Below, piece by piece: positions 25,819 to 37,699 of a stretch of DNA of 64,000 bases (the first letter of the stretch is position 1; every line of letters begins with the position of its first letter). The translations under genes and the position numbers were made by a program. The notes below the pieces were generated by a model. That model was not told the origin of the DNA. It worked only from the letters and a program-made list of their open reading frames with translations, and made no database searches. The DNA lies in contig JAALGY010000038.1 in NCBI GenBank assembly GCA_032358165.1, positions 186,001 to 250,000 on the forward strand, written 5' to 3'. This DNA is from Diplosphaera chodatii. Taxonomy: Eukaryota; Chlorophyta; Trebouxiophyceae; Prasiolales; Stichococcaceae.

Positions 25819-26214
25819 GGATCGAGCAGCGTCACTGCTGCACTATGGGAGGTGGGGAAGGTCGGCGGCAGCTCATTCGCCATACCAGTGTTGGGGCACT
25901 GAACACGAGGGCACCGTGCACCGTGGCTTGGAACGGAGCACTGCGGTGTTGGCGACCGACATGCTAGGGGACAACAATGGTTTCTGTCACTTGCCGCTCG
26001 TAAGAGGCATGCTCCTGCGCGCAGGGCGCGCAGTGCGTGCCTGCAGGCGATATGGATGAGTCCTCCGTGATGCACTGACGTACACATGTTAGCCATGTGT
26101 AGACCAAATCGCACCCGCTCAATCTGGAATCACTTATGTGTCATAGGTGCGCTCTTGCGATGTTTCTTTTCGGGGGTTGCTGGACATACTGGTTTTGCGA
26201 TGGTGGCGCTGTGC
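25819..26214. other. Intergenic, 3' of the MGCC gene
   Basis: About 400 bases follow the MGCC stop codon. I see no coding exon or clear signal. The interval may hold the 3' UTRs of the MGCC gene and of the tentative minus-strand gene that follows. Confidence 0.4.
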
Positions 26215-26684
26215 TCATTTGGCGTAGAATTGAGAAGGCTGCGGTGTTGTGTTGGCGAGACTTGCATACCATACTGTGTTCTTGCTACCGTATACACGAC
26301 GTGAAGCGGATTTAGTGATAGGGCGGAAGTCAGGGCCTGTGCGCTTTGGGAAGTCAATTGCATGCATCTGGTGGTATATGCTGCAACACTGGTGAGCATA
26401 CATGCTGTGCAACATCTGTACAGGTGGAAGCATCGAACAGCCTCAGCTCTACTAACCATGTGCATGTGTGGCGTCATGTTGTCTGACTGGTCTGACAGCT
26501 GGGAGGTCACCCTGCCACTCTGCAGCTCGTCGCGCAAATTCCTCAGCACATCAGCTGTCACCGCTCCTGTATATCACATGAGATTGTAGGTTCGCACACC
26601 TGACTGCTGCCCTGGGAGCGCTGCGTATACGCTGTCACCTGGACGGCTTGTGTGCAGCGACAGATCTGTCTTGAGAAACGCAAA
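26215..26684 (-). CDS. Tentative small minus-strand gene, unrecognised
   Basis: Three candidate exons join in phase. One ends DSVYAALPGQQSG with donor GTGTGC near 26597. The next starts after an acceptor near 26570 and reads AVTADVLRNLRDEL then VTSQLSDQSDNM, with donor GTTAGT near 26455. The third (about 26215-26392) reads IDFPKRTGPDFRPITK and YGSKNTVWYASLANTT before a stop. The middle exon looks like an amphipathic or coiled-coil helix. The first exon and start codon are not resolved, and no family is recognised. It lies between two plus-strand genes. It could also be chance open frame or antisense transcript. Confidence 0.3.
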
Positions 26685-26805
26685 TCTGGCGTTGTTTGGC
26701 CTCGTCTGCTGTGGAAGTCCTATCGATACTATAAGCACTGCGTGACGTATGACCCAAGATGTAGCTTGCGCCTTAGCAGGACGGTTGTAACACCTGTCAG
26801 CAGCC

Positions 26806-29800
26806 ATGGCCAGCCTCGATGCACTCGATGTGGTGGGCGTCGTGTTCAACGGCAACGACTCGCAGATCAGCTACCTGCCAAACTGCAGCTCAGCAGTCAG
26901 CTACGGGGACTACACCATTGCCGGCGCCAGGGGCTTCGACCTGCGGCGCTGGAGCTACTACAAGGTGCCATGCGGTCCTGCATGCATGCATCCGGCCACA
27001 GCATTGCACGCACGTGCGCCACTGAGCAACTCCAAGTAGTGCGGACGTTCGCAGCTACAAGATTCATGGTAGCCTGGTGCATGGTTGCAGCTGCGCCAGG
27101 TGTGACCTCCTGACGTGCAGGGCCATTTGACATATGCCATTGGCGGCTGGGTGTGCGCAGCCGTCTGCCTGGTCCTAGCCATTCTGTTCACCGCATGGGT
27201 GCGCCACCTGCGCGAGCCACCGCAATGCTGAGCTCCTGCATGCAGATGCGTCTGGTGCGCATGCAGAATGACCACGGCTGTGACACACTGAAAGACGTGC
27301 CCGCCTGCATGCTGCAGCTGCTGTCGCTGTGCGCATGCACATGCTGCTTTGGCGTGCGGAGGCGGTCAAACTCGGAGCGGAGGGACACCGCAGCATGGGA
27401 CACGTACAAGGACAACCCTGCAGCTGCCTCACCGTCCAGGTGGGTTCCTCACAAAGCCGCATGCGGCACGCTGCGCCACGTTGAAGTACCAGCACCTGTT
27501 TGATGCCGCATGGCTTATGGAAGCTGCCGCCCGTACGCTGGCGCTGGGCACTCCTGTACGGGCCCGCCTTGCCCACGGCATTCGTGGCTGCATGCTGAGC
27601 TGGACATGCTGCCCTGCGGCCGCAGGCTGCGGGGCTTCCGGGGGCGCCACGGCATCTGGAACATCCTGTTCTGCGCGCTGATCGTCGCCTCGCTGCTCAT
27701 CATGCTGGCGACGTCCGCGTGGGGCCTGGCCGCCGGCATCAGGGCCACCCGCCACCTGTCGGACAACTTCTGGTCCGTCGTCCAGGTTGCGCGCACCAAG
27801 GTGGGGTTCAGGGCATTGGGTACAGCTGCTGCTGGCAGCAGGGCTTGCGTGTACCAGGGCATTGCGTGCGGCATGGCATGCTGTGAGCACATCGTGGTTC
27901 CAAGAGTTCGGCCGGGGTTTTGCAGTCCGGTTGCCCGACATCGTCTGACATGTGCCATCGCAGGTTGCCGCGCTGAGAAACGATGTCGGCACCTTTTTGG
28001 ACGGCGTAACGAACCTGCAGTCGGCACTGTACGCCATATCGACCGTGCTCGCCGGTCAGCAACCCTGAGTCTCTCCTTGTGGCGCAGAAAACTGACATGA
28101 TTGCACCTGAATTGCCCATGATGCAGCGTGGGACATGGCAGACTGGCCTCTTGACTTGCACAGAATGTGCAGTTCGAGCAGACAGGTGTGCAACATTCTG
28201 TTCAATGTGCTCAATCTGCCTGTTCCATATCAGTCAACACGCAGGTTTGATGCTCGCAGGTGTGAACCTGAACAACGTCGTGGGCCAGCTGGACCTGCCG
28301 CTGAACCTGACGGGGCTGGTGAACGACCAGGTGTCGGGCGCCATCTCGGACGTCGCCGATGGTCTAGGTGCTGCTCGGCTCCAAACTGCAGATGGCCTTG
28401 GTTGCAGACCAGACTCAACACTGTTGGTCACTGTTGCATGCATTGCACCGCGTCAGCAGACCGAACCAACAGCCCGTTGCGGATGCAGCACATCCCTATT
28501 GCAGAGGGTTGTTGACGTGGTTGTGTGGGCTTGGCAGGCCAAGTCACTTCCGGCGGCAGCGACGTCACAGACAAGATCCAGCGCTACGGCGTGCAGACGC
28601 TGGCCAACCTGCAGAACGACTACAAATCGCGAGTGGACGACGTGCGCACTCATCTCGACCACGACATGTTGCAGCTACTCTGTGTTGTGCATTGCTCGGC
28701 AGATGTGAGTCACCAGACAACAAGCAAGTGTGGGTTGTGCCGCCATGGATGCTAATGACGCTTCGGCCTGCATGCAGGTGCAAAACATTTACGTGCCGAT
28801 TGTGCTCAGCGTCCTGTTCGGGGTGATGGTCATCCTGGGCATCGCGGCCACAGTGCTGCTGCTGCTGCGGCGGGTCAGGGTCGGCGGCACGTTCCTGGCC
28901 CTGCTGTGGTTCTGGACCGTCATCTACATGATTGCTGGACCAGGTGTGCAGAACCGCCAGGACTGCCGGCGTACATGACCGAAAGCTGCGGAGTACTCCT
29001 GCGCACCGTTGCCCCGAGCACACCTGCAGATGAGCACCTGCATCCCATTCAAAGATGACCTATTGAAGGTTATGTTTTGCGACCGCAGGAGCGCTGAACT
29101 ATGCGACGCACTTCACCAGCGACACCTGCCTGTACCCTGAGAACTTCACGTTCAAGGTGAGCAACAATATAGTGTGCATATGTTGTCCCATGTATGCGCG
29201 TGTCAGTGGTGTCTGGGATCAGTGCGAGCAACAGGACTCAGCATCATGGCCGGCCGGGGCATCCCTGGAGTCCCCACCCCCTGAGGACGACCAGCTGTTG
29301 ATATCCCAGGGGTGGCTGTGCCACTCACTTTGAGATGACGTGCTGCGCAGCCAGCTCGCCTGATCTACTGCTGTGCAGGTCGTGAACCAGACAGGGTCGC
29401 TGACATTGGCAGACCGGGGTCGGATCACTACGGGGCTGGAGTACTACTTTGGCGCCTTTGGCACCACCGTGACTCTCGACGAAATCATCGACCAGGTATG
29501 CTCCGCATCTCAGAAAACCTTGCAGCAACTCCCTAGGCAACTGCTTAGGGATGTGATTGATTGCGTTTTTCCAGCCAAAGCTGACCGGTGCCTGGCTGCC
29601 CAGCCGTCTACTATGTTGTGCTATGCTATGCTCAGCAGGCCACATAGTCTCTGCTGCCATGCCATGTCTCCTGAGACTGAGACCGCCTTGCACTATCCTG
29701 CACCCGCTGCGATATTTTGCCACGCTGCAGCAGCATGTCCTGTGCTTGCCTTTCCCTGTCCTGGTGTCCAAACTTCTTCAGCTCTGCACCTAGCCTGAGT

Positions 29801-31662
29801 CTGGGCCTGCCGCCTGCCGCCTCAGTGCTCCAGGCGGAACGACCCCAGCCTCCTCCGGCCCCACTGGGCCAACACGCTCCCCTGCCTGCGGCCAAAGCCG
29901 CCTCCATCTGTGACTGCATGTGCTCAGGCTCACCACTGGACGTCACATCGCCGCAGATTGCTGCTGAAGCAGCAGCTGCCCGGCGCTCTGCAGAACTTCC
30001 AGCTTCCGTCAAAGCCCAGTGCAGCCCAGACAGCCCCGACAGCGACCGATCGCTGGTATGGATCGGAAGACGCTGACATCTCTGAGGGTCTGCTTGGCAG
30101 GTGTACGGTATTGACCTGGCGCTGGTCAGCAACCTGGCGTCAACTCCAGTGGTCAACGAGACCATCGTGAAGCTGTCGAACCAGGCTGCCCAGGTACGTC
30201 CGTGTGATGCTGCCATTCCGTGCCCATCCTCCGCTACAGCAAGGTCGCGACAGGCTGCGCGTCCCTGCAGATAGGTGTGTCAGCCGCTGCAGCGTTCAGA
30301 TACTGACGGAGGCCGGGACCACATACCATCTGTTGCTTCTGTCTGACCAGAGTCAAGGCATGCTGACGATCACTGCAGGACGTTTTGAGGGCAACCAGCT
30401 CGCTCAACAGCACGCAGCAGCAGGCGCTGTCAGCAGCACCTGCCACCCTGTCGTCCATAATCTCGGTGAGATGTGTGCATTGAAAGCGGCGAGATTGCCC
30501 TGTCTGCTGTCGTCTGGCGCACTCCCCCTGTCTGGACCGCAGCAGCAAGTGACACAGCTTGCACATCCTACGTTTGACAGCAACAACAGCCGTGGCAACT
30601 CTCGCCGCCATGGTGTTGCAACAGCAATCTCCTGCCTGGAACCCTGGCAGCTGTTGCACGACCACGCACCCAGGCTGATGTGCTTTTGTGCCGCGCAGTC
30701 CTTCAACCAGCTGCAGCGGCAGATGTCGCGCGGCAACTACGAGGCGCTGTACAGCCAGGCCAAGACGCTGCTGTGCTGCACGCTGGCCGACGGCACGCGG
30801 GACGCCTGGGTCGCGTATACAGTCGCCTCGACATTCGCAGGTGCGCGCGGGTTGCACCTGGTTGATCATGCTATGTGTTCAACGGGCTATCAGGCGTTTG
30901 CCATCAAGGTGCTGTGAGCAGCTCTATCCGGTCGGTTGCTGCTCGTCATGGCCCCTCTTCTTACTGCACAGTTGAGCAAAAGTAGGGCCCGCAGCGCATT
31001 TACACGGGCAGTGTGTCGTTGCTTCACCACACTTGAAGCAGCTGCCGCCAGCAGGACGTCTGCATAGCTGATGGCTGATCGAAGTGTGGTTCTCGTGCAG
31101 CGCTGCTGTGCATCCTGCTGTCGGTGCGGGCGCTGCAGGCGGCGCGCTCCAGCTACACATCGCGGCCGCCGCCGTCCGAAGCACAGTTCATCGTGGGGCC
31201 CGGCGCCAACGGCAGGCCGCCCCCCGACAGCGGCATGGGCTCCCCAGCTTCATCAAACCACCGCCAAGTGAGTGGTGCCTTGGGCACGTAAAGCGGTGTC
31301 GACGAAGGGCGTGGCTGCAGTCGAGTCGCATATAGATCCAGTTGATCTGAACAAAATTCGCTTGCACCATGCAGATGTACCCGCCGCCAAATGTCGGCAA
31401 TGGCTATGGCGGCGAGGTGAACGGCAGCGCCAATGGCCACTCGCCCCAGGGCGGCTACCCGGCGCCAGGCTCGCCCAGCCACGCAGCGAACGGATTCAAC
31501 GGCTACGGTGCGGGCCCAGAGCAGCAGCGCCCAGGCTGGCCATCCGCGCCGCCGCTGCACAATGGCAGCTATGCCCGCTTCAGGGTGCGGGGTCGCGATG
31601 TTGGCCTTTCGTTTTCCCCTCCCTTCCTCAACGGCCGCACACATGCCACGTATGACATGTGA
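26806..31662 (+). CDS. Multi-pass membrane protein, tweety/prominin-like topology
   Basis: About 14 exons keep one frame from ATG 26806. Membrane segments appear in five places: WVCAAVCLVLAILFTAW (about 27.15 kb), WNILFCALIVASLLIML (about 27.68 kb), a paired block from IVLSVLFGVMVILGIAA to LALLWFWTVIYMIAG (28.79-28.95 kb), and ALLCILLSV (about 31.1 kb). Between TM2 and TM3 lies a long amphipathic loop (NLQSALYAIST, LDLPLNLTGLVND, LQNDYKSRVDDVRTHL). A second extracytoplasmic loop has Cys and N-glycosylation sequons (SDTCLYPENFTF, VVNQTGSL, PVVNETIVK). The tail is Pro/Gly/Asn-rich. This matches the five-pass layout of tweety/prominin and the uncharacterised plant AT2G12400-type family. A signal-peptide exon upstream of 26806 is possible. 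An alternative last exon would end RAVIEKD near 31749. Confidence 0.65.
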
Positions 31663-32445
31663 CAAGCTGATCTATAGCACAACGTCTGCTGAAGGAAAAA
31701 GGCGCTACTATCTGTTCTGTGCAGGAAGGGCCGTGATTGAGAAGGACTGAGAAGTGTCTCGGCAGCGCACATGGGCTTGTATGTTGCCGGACTTGTCCCC
31801 TGTGCAGTGCTCCTGTACACATGAACATCTTGGAACCCCACGCTTGGATGCGGTACCGCCTCTGCGTCTGCTTGTACGTACATACCCTGCCCTACGCCTG
31901 CCTGGCAGCTGCTGACCATGAGCGTCTGTGTCAAATATCCGGTACCGTATTCTTGACGAGAGTGCATAGGGGTTGCTGGTGTGTAGAAAAGTAGTGAGGC
32001 GTGCAGGTTCTTTCAGACAAAGGTGTCAGTCAGAATGTCAGTATCTTATTTCTCAGTGGCCTGCCGGGGCGACCTGTGAAACGTACGACTGCTGATCGTT
32101 CAATATGCCAAGATATGGTGTGCAAGGGGCAGCAACAAAGCAGAGCATCAGACCACCGACCACTGCATCGAAAATTTCGATCTGTCATTCTTCCATAGCG
32201 GCTCTTCGCACAAGGCGGATCGCCTGCAGATGAGGGAATAAGCGCCCTGACTACAGCCACAGAGTCTGCATTGAAGTGCGCCGGGACAGCGTTGAGGGGC
32301 AACTCGCACGGCCAGAGGCAACGGATGAGCCGGATGGATACTCACTGCTGCATATGGTAGGTTGCAATCTGTCGAAGCAGAAGGAGCCGTGGTCCTCTGG
32401 AGTCGGGGTCTGGAGCCTCCAGTGGTGCGCACCGTGGCCGCCCCA
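31663..32445. other. Intergenic between convergent genes
   Basis: About 780 bases hold the 3' ends of the five-pass membrane protein (plus) and the methyltransferase (minus). An alternative last exon of the former may lie at 31727-31749. Nothing else is supported. Confidence 0.45.
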
Positions 32446-34790
32446 TCACTTGTACGCGATGGCGGCTGCCGTGCTGCCCCGCAGCTGCAGCCGCTGCCAG
32501 GAGCCGAAGCCCGCTGCCGCCGTCCAGTCCTTGAACTCCTGCACTCATGAGCACACGTTGACGCAACAAACAGCTGTTAGTCGTCCAGCCTGCTCATAGT
32601 CAGTGGTCATTGGCATGGTCAGTGCTGTGCATCCCTCAGTGACCCGCAGTCTCACTACTGGCATCATACATATGTAGCAAGTGATTCGGAACTTACCTGG
32701 AACGTGTACTCCCCGGCGTTTTCCCGCCCAAACTCCACCAGCATCGTCAGCGAGCGCGCGAGGGCCTCGGCGGCGGCACGCCGCTCGTCATCGAGCAGCA
32801 TGTCAACGGCCACCAGCGCCCCACCCTGGGGCAGCGCATCGTACGCCTGCAGTGCAGCAGGAGCCATGCAACTTCGTGGGAAGTGTATCTGGCTTGATCC
32901 TGTTGTGCTGAACGCTGATGCCTATTGCCTACAGCAGGGGAACAGGTAAAGCCTGCAAAACATGCACAGCCCCGATGAATGCCATCAGGATGTACCCTGT
33001 TGTGACTGGGCTGCTGCTCACCTTGCCTATCAGCAGTTGCTTCTTGGCCGTGCCCCAGTCGTGCAGGATCATGCCCAGCATGATGACGTCTGCGCGTGGA
33101 AAAGGGTCTGCAAAGAAGTCCAGGCTGCCCGCCTGCAGCCAGGAGTCATGCAGTATGTTCCGGCAAACCTGATGGCAATGGTGCAGTAGCCACTGGATGC
33201 ATTCCATCCTGCAAGCCGCCCATGTTGTGCGCCTGCTGTTATCGAAAGTGCCCTACGTCCGAGCATGTGCATGACTGCATGTTCATGTAGCTTTGTGGAT
33301 GTAGCTTTGTGGACGGCGCAAACCCGGCAGCAGCACACTTGCCTCTGCGCCGGAGCTGTGCTCCTGCAGGTAGGCGCGTGCGGCTGGCTCCAAGGTTGGC
33401 AGGTCGTAGGTCGAGCAATGTAGGTGCAGGTGAGCTCTAGATATGCACATGGCTGCTGTGCCTGTGCGTGCAGCAGAGCAACGCATGGCGCGATTTCCGC
33501 AAACCAGAGATGGAAATGGTGCTGCCTGACCGAACGCTCGTCAGTGTCGACAGCAGCTGTACGGTTTGACTGATCATTCATCGCAACAAAAGACATGTGA
33601 CAGGTGGATCCGCCCAATACAGTGACAATGTACCCCAGTAGGCCACCCACCTACAGAGCCGCCTATGTCTGCAAAGCTGCGGTACGGCGCAAAGTCAAAC
33701 TGCCGTGCAAACACCTCTGCGTTGCCTGCAGCACCACCGCTTTGTCACGTTGCTTGGTGCTTGGTGCCTCGCACATGCATGTGCGAGACGGTGCAGGACA
33801 TCTGGATGACTGTCAAGCCACAGCGACAGCACCACCGCAGGGCATTACCGAGGGTGGCGCCTGTCATGCCGCCGGCAAAGGCTGCCGCTGTGTCGCCGTC
33901 ATCCGCAAAGACCTCCGCCACCGGCGGGCAGCGCTGCAGGGCCTCCAGCGGCAGCTGCCCACCCCGCAGCACGTCCTCCAGGTACTCGAACTGCACGTAG
34001 GACCTGCGCCCCGGCCCAGTTGCGCAGAGATGAGCTGCTTTACGAACCAACACCACGTGATACCCTGACATTCTGACGCTCTGCCAATTTCGGTCCAGGA
34101 TGCGGACTCCAACAGTTAAAACTCGCATATCCTAGGATGCGTGCAGCTATTGTTACTCTTGCCGGTCGTAGTTGAGGTCATGGATGCCGCCCATGAAGCC
34201 GGGGCGCCCCTCCACAAGGCCGGATGATGCTGCCGCTGAGTTGCAGTACCTTGCAGACGCCCCAGTACCTGCACCCCAATGAATGTCCTTTCCGCAGACG
34301 CTCGACAACCAGCGCTTCGTGCCGCTCCTGTCGGGAGCAGCGGGAGCAGCGGAGGGATCAATTAATATCCGTTCCACTGGAGCACGGCTGGGCAGTCCGC
34401 AGGCATCGTGCATGTGGCGCGGTGACTGGAGACTGATTTGATTTGGGATCGACTGACTGGACTTTGGGTGACAGGAACTCACCGTCCCTGTCCAGGGCGC
34501 GTATGGCGACCAGCAGGTCGAAGAAGTCGGCGGCGCCACGAAACCCCGGCGCCACATGGAACCCGAGCCGCTCGGCGAGCTCGTCGCACGGCAGACCGCC
34601 TGCCACCACCGTGTATCTTGATTCACGATCTGTGTGTCCAACCTGCAGTCTACCAAGAGCTTTGGCACGACAATGCTCTGCCACATGCATGCAAGTGTGT
34701 ACCTGGCGCTGCATCGAGGAGGTTGAACAGGCGCATCTTGACGGCCAGCTGGATCGCGCGAGCCTGCGGCCAGCAAGACCGATTTTCATA
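32446..34790 (-). CDS. SAM-dependent O-methyltransferase (Methyltransf_2 / COMT-ASMT type)
   Basis: Exons on the minus strand read AIQLAVKMRLFNLLDAAP (about 34.72-34.77 kb), CDELAERLGFHVAPGF and FFDLLVAIRALDRDG (about 34.5 kb), GGIHDLNYDRQE (about 34.17 kb), YLEDVLRGGQLPLEAL (about 33.9 kb), FDFAPYRSFADIGGSVG (SAM motif I, about 33.65 kb), TYDLPTLEPAARAYL (ending 33343), GSLDFFADPFPRAD with MILHDWGTAKKQLL (33022-33132), GGALVAVDMLLDDERRA (32697-32846) and EFKDWTAAAGFGSWQ (32446-32538; TGA at 32448-32446). MILHDW carries the His-Asp pair typical of plant small-molecule O-methyltransferases. The substrate cannot be predicted. The first exon is not resolved. The frame around motif I is ambiguous because GGTG occurs twice in a row. 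One intron has a GC donor. Confidence 0.82.
33133..33342 (-). other. GC-AG intron in the methyltransferase gene
   Basis: The upstream exon ends GCAGAG at 33343 and the intron starts GCAAGT, the classic GC-donor consensus. It ends ...GGCTGCAG before the exon starting at 33132. No nearby GT donor keeps the frame. Confidence 0.65.
33285..33312. repeat. 14-bp tandem duplication in a methyltransferase intron
   Basis: ATGTAGCTTTGTGG occurs twice in direct tandem (33285-33298 and 33299-33312). It lies inside the GC-AG intron. Confidence 0.9.
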
Positions 34791-35814
34791 GCCTCAGACA
34801 CAGCAGCATCGAACTATTATCGCATGGACATCAACAAATCAAGAGCTGGCATGCATCTGGTGTGAAGCATCCCAGATTGTGCCTGCTTGAATGCTCTGCT
34901 GATTGACAGTAGGCTGTCTAATGCTTCCAGGACTTCTGTGGAGTCCGGCATGCTGGCCCGATGCATGTGGTGCAGTCAAATACACCGTGGTGCATGCACC
35001 TCTGAAGTGTGACTCAAGAATCGGTCAGTGCAGCGCCCAATAATGTGACACATGGCAACAGTGTTGATGCAAGGCTCTAGGATGAAAACAACGCGGATCT
35101 GGGGTCTCTGCAAGCGATGCCGTAGCGTGGAACCCTCGCCTACTCAGCTTGCCGTACCATGTCGCCCGTACATACAGCCGTACATTCAGCCCAACATGAT
35201 GACCAGCAGGCTGCCCGCCGTGGTCTCCGATACCAACGAAGGAACGTGTGTGGGAAACTGGTGATTGCATTGTCAACACTCACCACGCCATGATCACCTT
35301 GAGTCGACAGCTGCACTTGCGGCGTGAAGGCTGCTGTGCCGGTGTTTTGTGCCACTGACTCGCTGAGCCCTGCTAGAGCGACTTAAGTGCAAATGGCACC
35401 AGCCGAAGCCTACGGTGTCTCACTGCTGGCGACTTGCGCCTGTCCGCTCCTCCAGCCAGCTCATGAGCTGCCCTGAACAGTCCGTCCCAATGCCATCCTG
35501 GCGCTCTGCATGTCTTGACTTAATGGGCAATACCGCAACATGTTTGTGCCTGCAGCCCTCCTGGATACCATCTACTCTGACCCACACGACGAACTACAAC
35601 CTGATGGGGCCGCCAGCTGCAGCCCGGCGTGCCCTGTACCACACACCTTGACACAGGAGTTTCGACTTCACTCTACTAGTCGCTAATCACTCAAAGGGAA
35701 CTGCACCTAGCCGCAAAGGTGTTGCAAAGCACAGCTCGCTGCATGGACATCTGCTCGTTTGGCCGGGTTCTGCCGTGGTGAACATAGTTGTAAGTTGAAG
35801 AGGCTCCGCTGCCG
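34791..35814. other. Intergenic with unresolved first exon of the methyltransferase
   Basis: About 1 kb between two minus-strand genes must contain the methyltransferase start exon and promoter and the 3' UTR of the HlyIII-like gene. A minus-strand stretch near 35.2 kb reads AGSLLVIMLG and could be part of the missing N-terminus, but I could not join it by splice phase. Confidence 0.35.
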
Positions 35815-37699
35815 TCACAGCGTTGTGCCTGGAAGCGCATGCGCCATCCTGTACACCTGCGCACAGCGCACCCGGACACTACTGGGTTTCTGCTTGGTAA
35901 ACCGACACAAGACACTCTCCTCACGAAAGAACAGCCCTCTTCGCAGTAACAGACACCAACAGCAACTGCACACCATTGGGGGCGGCACTCACCGCAGCAA
36001 AGTGACAGATCGAGGCCAGCAGAGTTGCGGCGTGGAAGATCTCGTGGTAGCCGAAGTACTTGGGGGACGGGTTCGGCCACTTGAAGGCGTATATCGTCCC
36101 GCCCACTGTGTAGATCACCCCACCGGCCGCCACAAGCAACGTGCCCTGCAGCGGGAGGTGGCGGCGAGTCTGTGAGAATGCACACATGCTCAGGCAACGG
36201 CGCGAGCGCATCCCACAGATCGCAGTGACAGAGGGCTGGTGCTGCAGCTGCGTCCCAACCACCATGCTGCTGGATGTGAGAGCTCTTGTGTGGCTCATGG
36301 ACGAGGGACGGTGGAAGCAAGAAGGCGCACCATGCCGCCCAGTGCTGTCCTCATCTCCCCTGCGTACGGCAGCACCGCCCAGCCGAGGAAGATGTAGGTC
36401 GCCGTCTTCATCTGCTTTGGGGCGTTCACCCAGAACAGCGTCTGCATCTGCAAGGATGGAGAACGCGCGAGTGTTGCAGCGGTGCATCACATTGCACGTG
36501 CTATACGGACGGCCAGCTGTGAGCAACTTGTGTGGCTGCAGAGCTTGCAGTGACATTGAGCAGGATTCGTATGCACGCACATGCTGCCGCTGGTTGCAAA
36601 GTATAGTGCAGTGAGGTGCCCCTCAGAAGGCCGCACCATGCCGAGGAATGCAGCGCCCCACTCGATGCACAGCAGCCGGGCTGCGGTCGCCTGGTCCAGC
36701 GCCAGCATGCACAGCGGCGTGTATGTGCCGGCAATGAGCCTGCACACGCACCATCATCGGATGCAGCGCAGTACTGCTGCCTCGAGGCCCCTTGGTGCAA
36801 CATACACAGTGCGACACAAACGCCACGGGAGCAGCATTCCAGGTGCAAGAAGTGGGAGCACAGCAGCCGTGTCCCATTGCGGGAGATGCAAAGGCCCTCA
36901 CGTGAAGATGCATGCGTGGTCCAGGCGGCGGAGCCAGGTGCGGGTACCGTGGCGCCAGCTGGGCACATGGTACAGCGCCGAGCAGAACAGCTGCAGCGTC
37001 AGCGCGCCTGCCCAAGCAGGAGGCCCTCGATCAGCACGCACTCTGTGCTGACCCATGTGTTCACGGCGAGCAGCGCGTGCAGCCACACTGCGGGCGGCTG
37101 CAAGACGCCAGAGCAGCGGCGAGGGCGCACACACCATTTCTTTTATTTGAGGGAGTACAGCGCACCTGCGTACACTGCGCAGCCGGCCTTCGCCCTGCCG
37201 CTGGGAGCGCCGATGATGAGCATGATGCCCCCTGCCAGCGCCGCCCCGGCTGCGTGCTGGTGCAGCACCCCGCGCCACACCGTCTTCTGCGGCGGCCAGT
37301 CGGGGTCCGCGTCCATGCGCGCCTGGCAAGAGACAGTTTGCGTCAGTACAGCAGTTGACAAGCTGCAGCACGGTGGCATGCTGTGCCCTACATTAGCCTG
37401 CAGATCCTCTGTGTTAGAGGGTTGTGGACCACACGAACTCCTGAGTTACACAGCAGACACGAGCTGTGCGATGGAAGCACCTGTGCACGTGCTGCACGGC
37501 GCGCTGCCCGCTCTGCTTTGGGGTCCTTCGGCTGTGCCGCCTGCACCGCATCTGCGGTCATGATGTCGGCGGTATCTGCGGCGCTGGCACCGTTCGCATG
37601 CGTGTCGCTGCCGCTGCCGTCATAGCCGCTGCTGCCGCCGGTCTCGGTGCCGGAGGCCGCCGCCTGAACACCATTGCACGCCCGCAGCTGCGGCGCCAT
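35815..37699 (-). CDS. HlyIII/PAQR-type seven-pass membrane protein
   Basis: The ATG at 37699 opens exon 1 (37481-37699, 73 codons), a soluble Ala/Ser/Asp-rich extension ending RAARRAARAQ. The following exons carry LHQHAAGAALAGGIMLIIG, LFCSALYHVPSWRHG with RLDHACIF, AGTYTPLCMLAL, MKTATYIFLGWAVLPYAG, GGVIYTVGGTIYAFKWP and FGYHEIFHAATLLASICHF. The last exon (35815-35856) encodes VYRMAHALPGTTL and TGA. The SALYH, LDH and HEIFH motifs give the Ser-His-Asp-His-His metal-site set of the HlyIII/PAQR (TrhA, adiponectin-receptor) superfamily. Overall it is closest to bacterial-type TrhA but with an added N-terminal region. Proposed roles in the family are membrane-lipid/hydrolase homeostasis; despite the 'hemolysin III' name, lytic activity is not implied. 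Confidence 0.88.

Noticed and set aside
36616..37563. 315-codon plus-strand open frame
   Set aside because: Antisense to the HlyIII-like gene, whose exons carry the conserved metal-site motifs.
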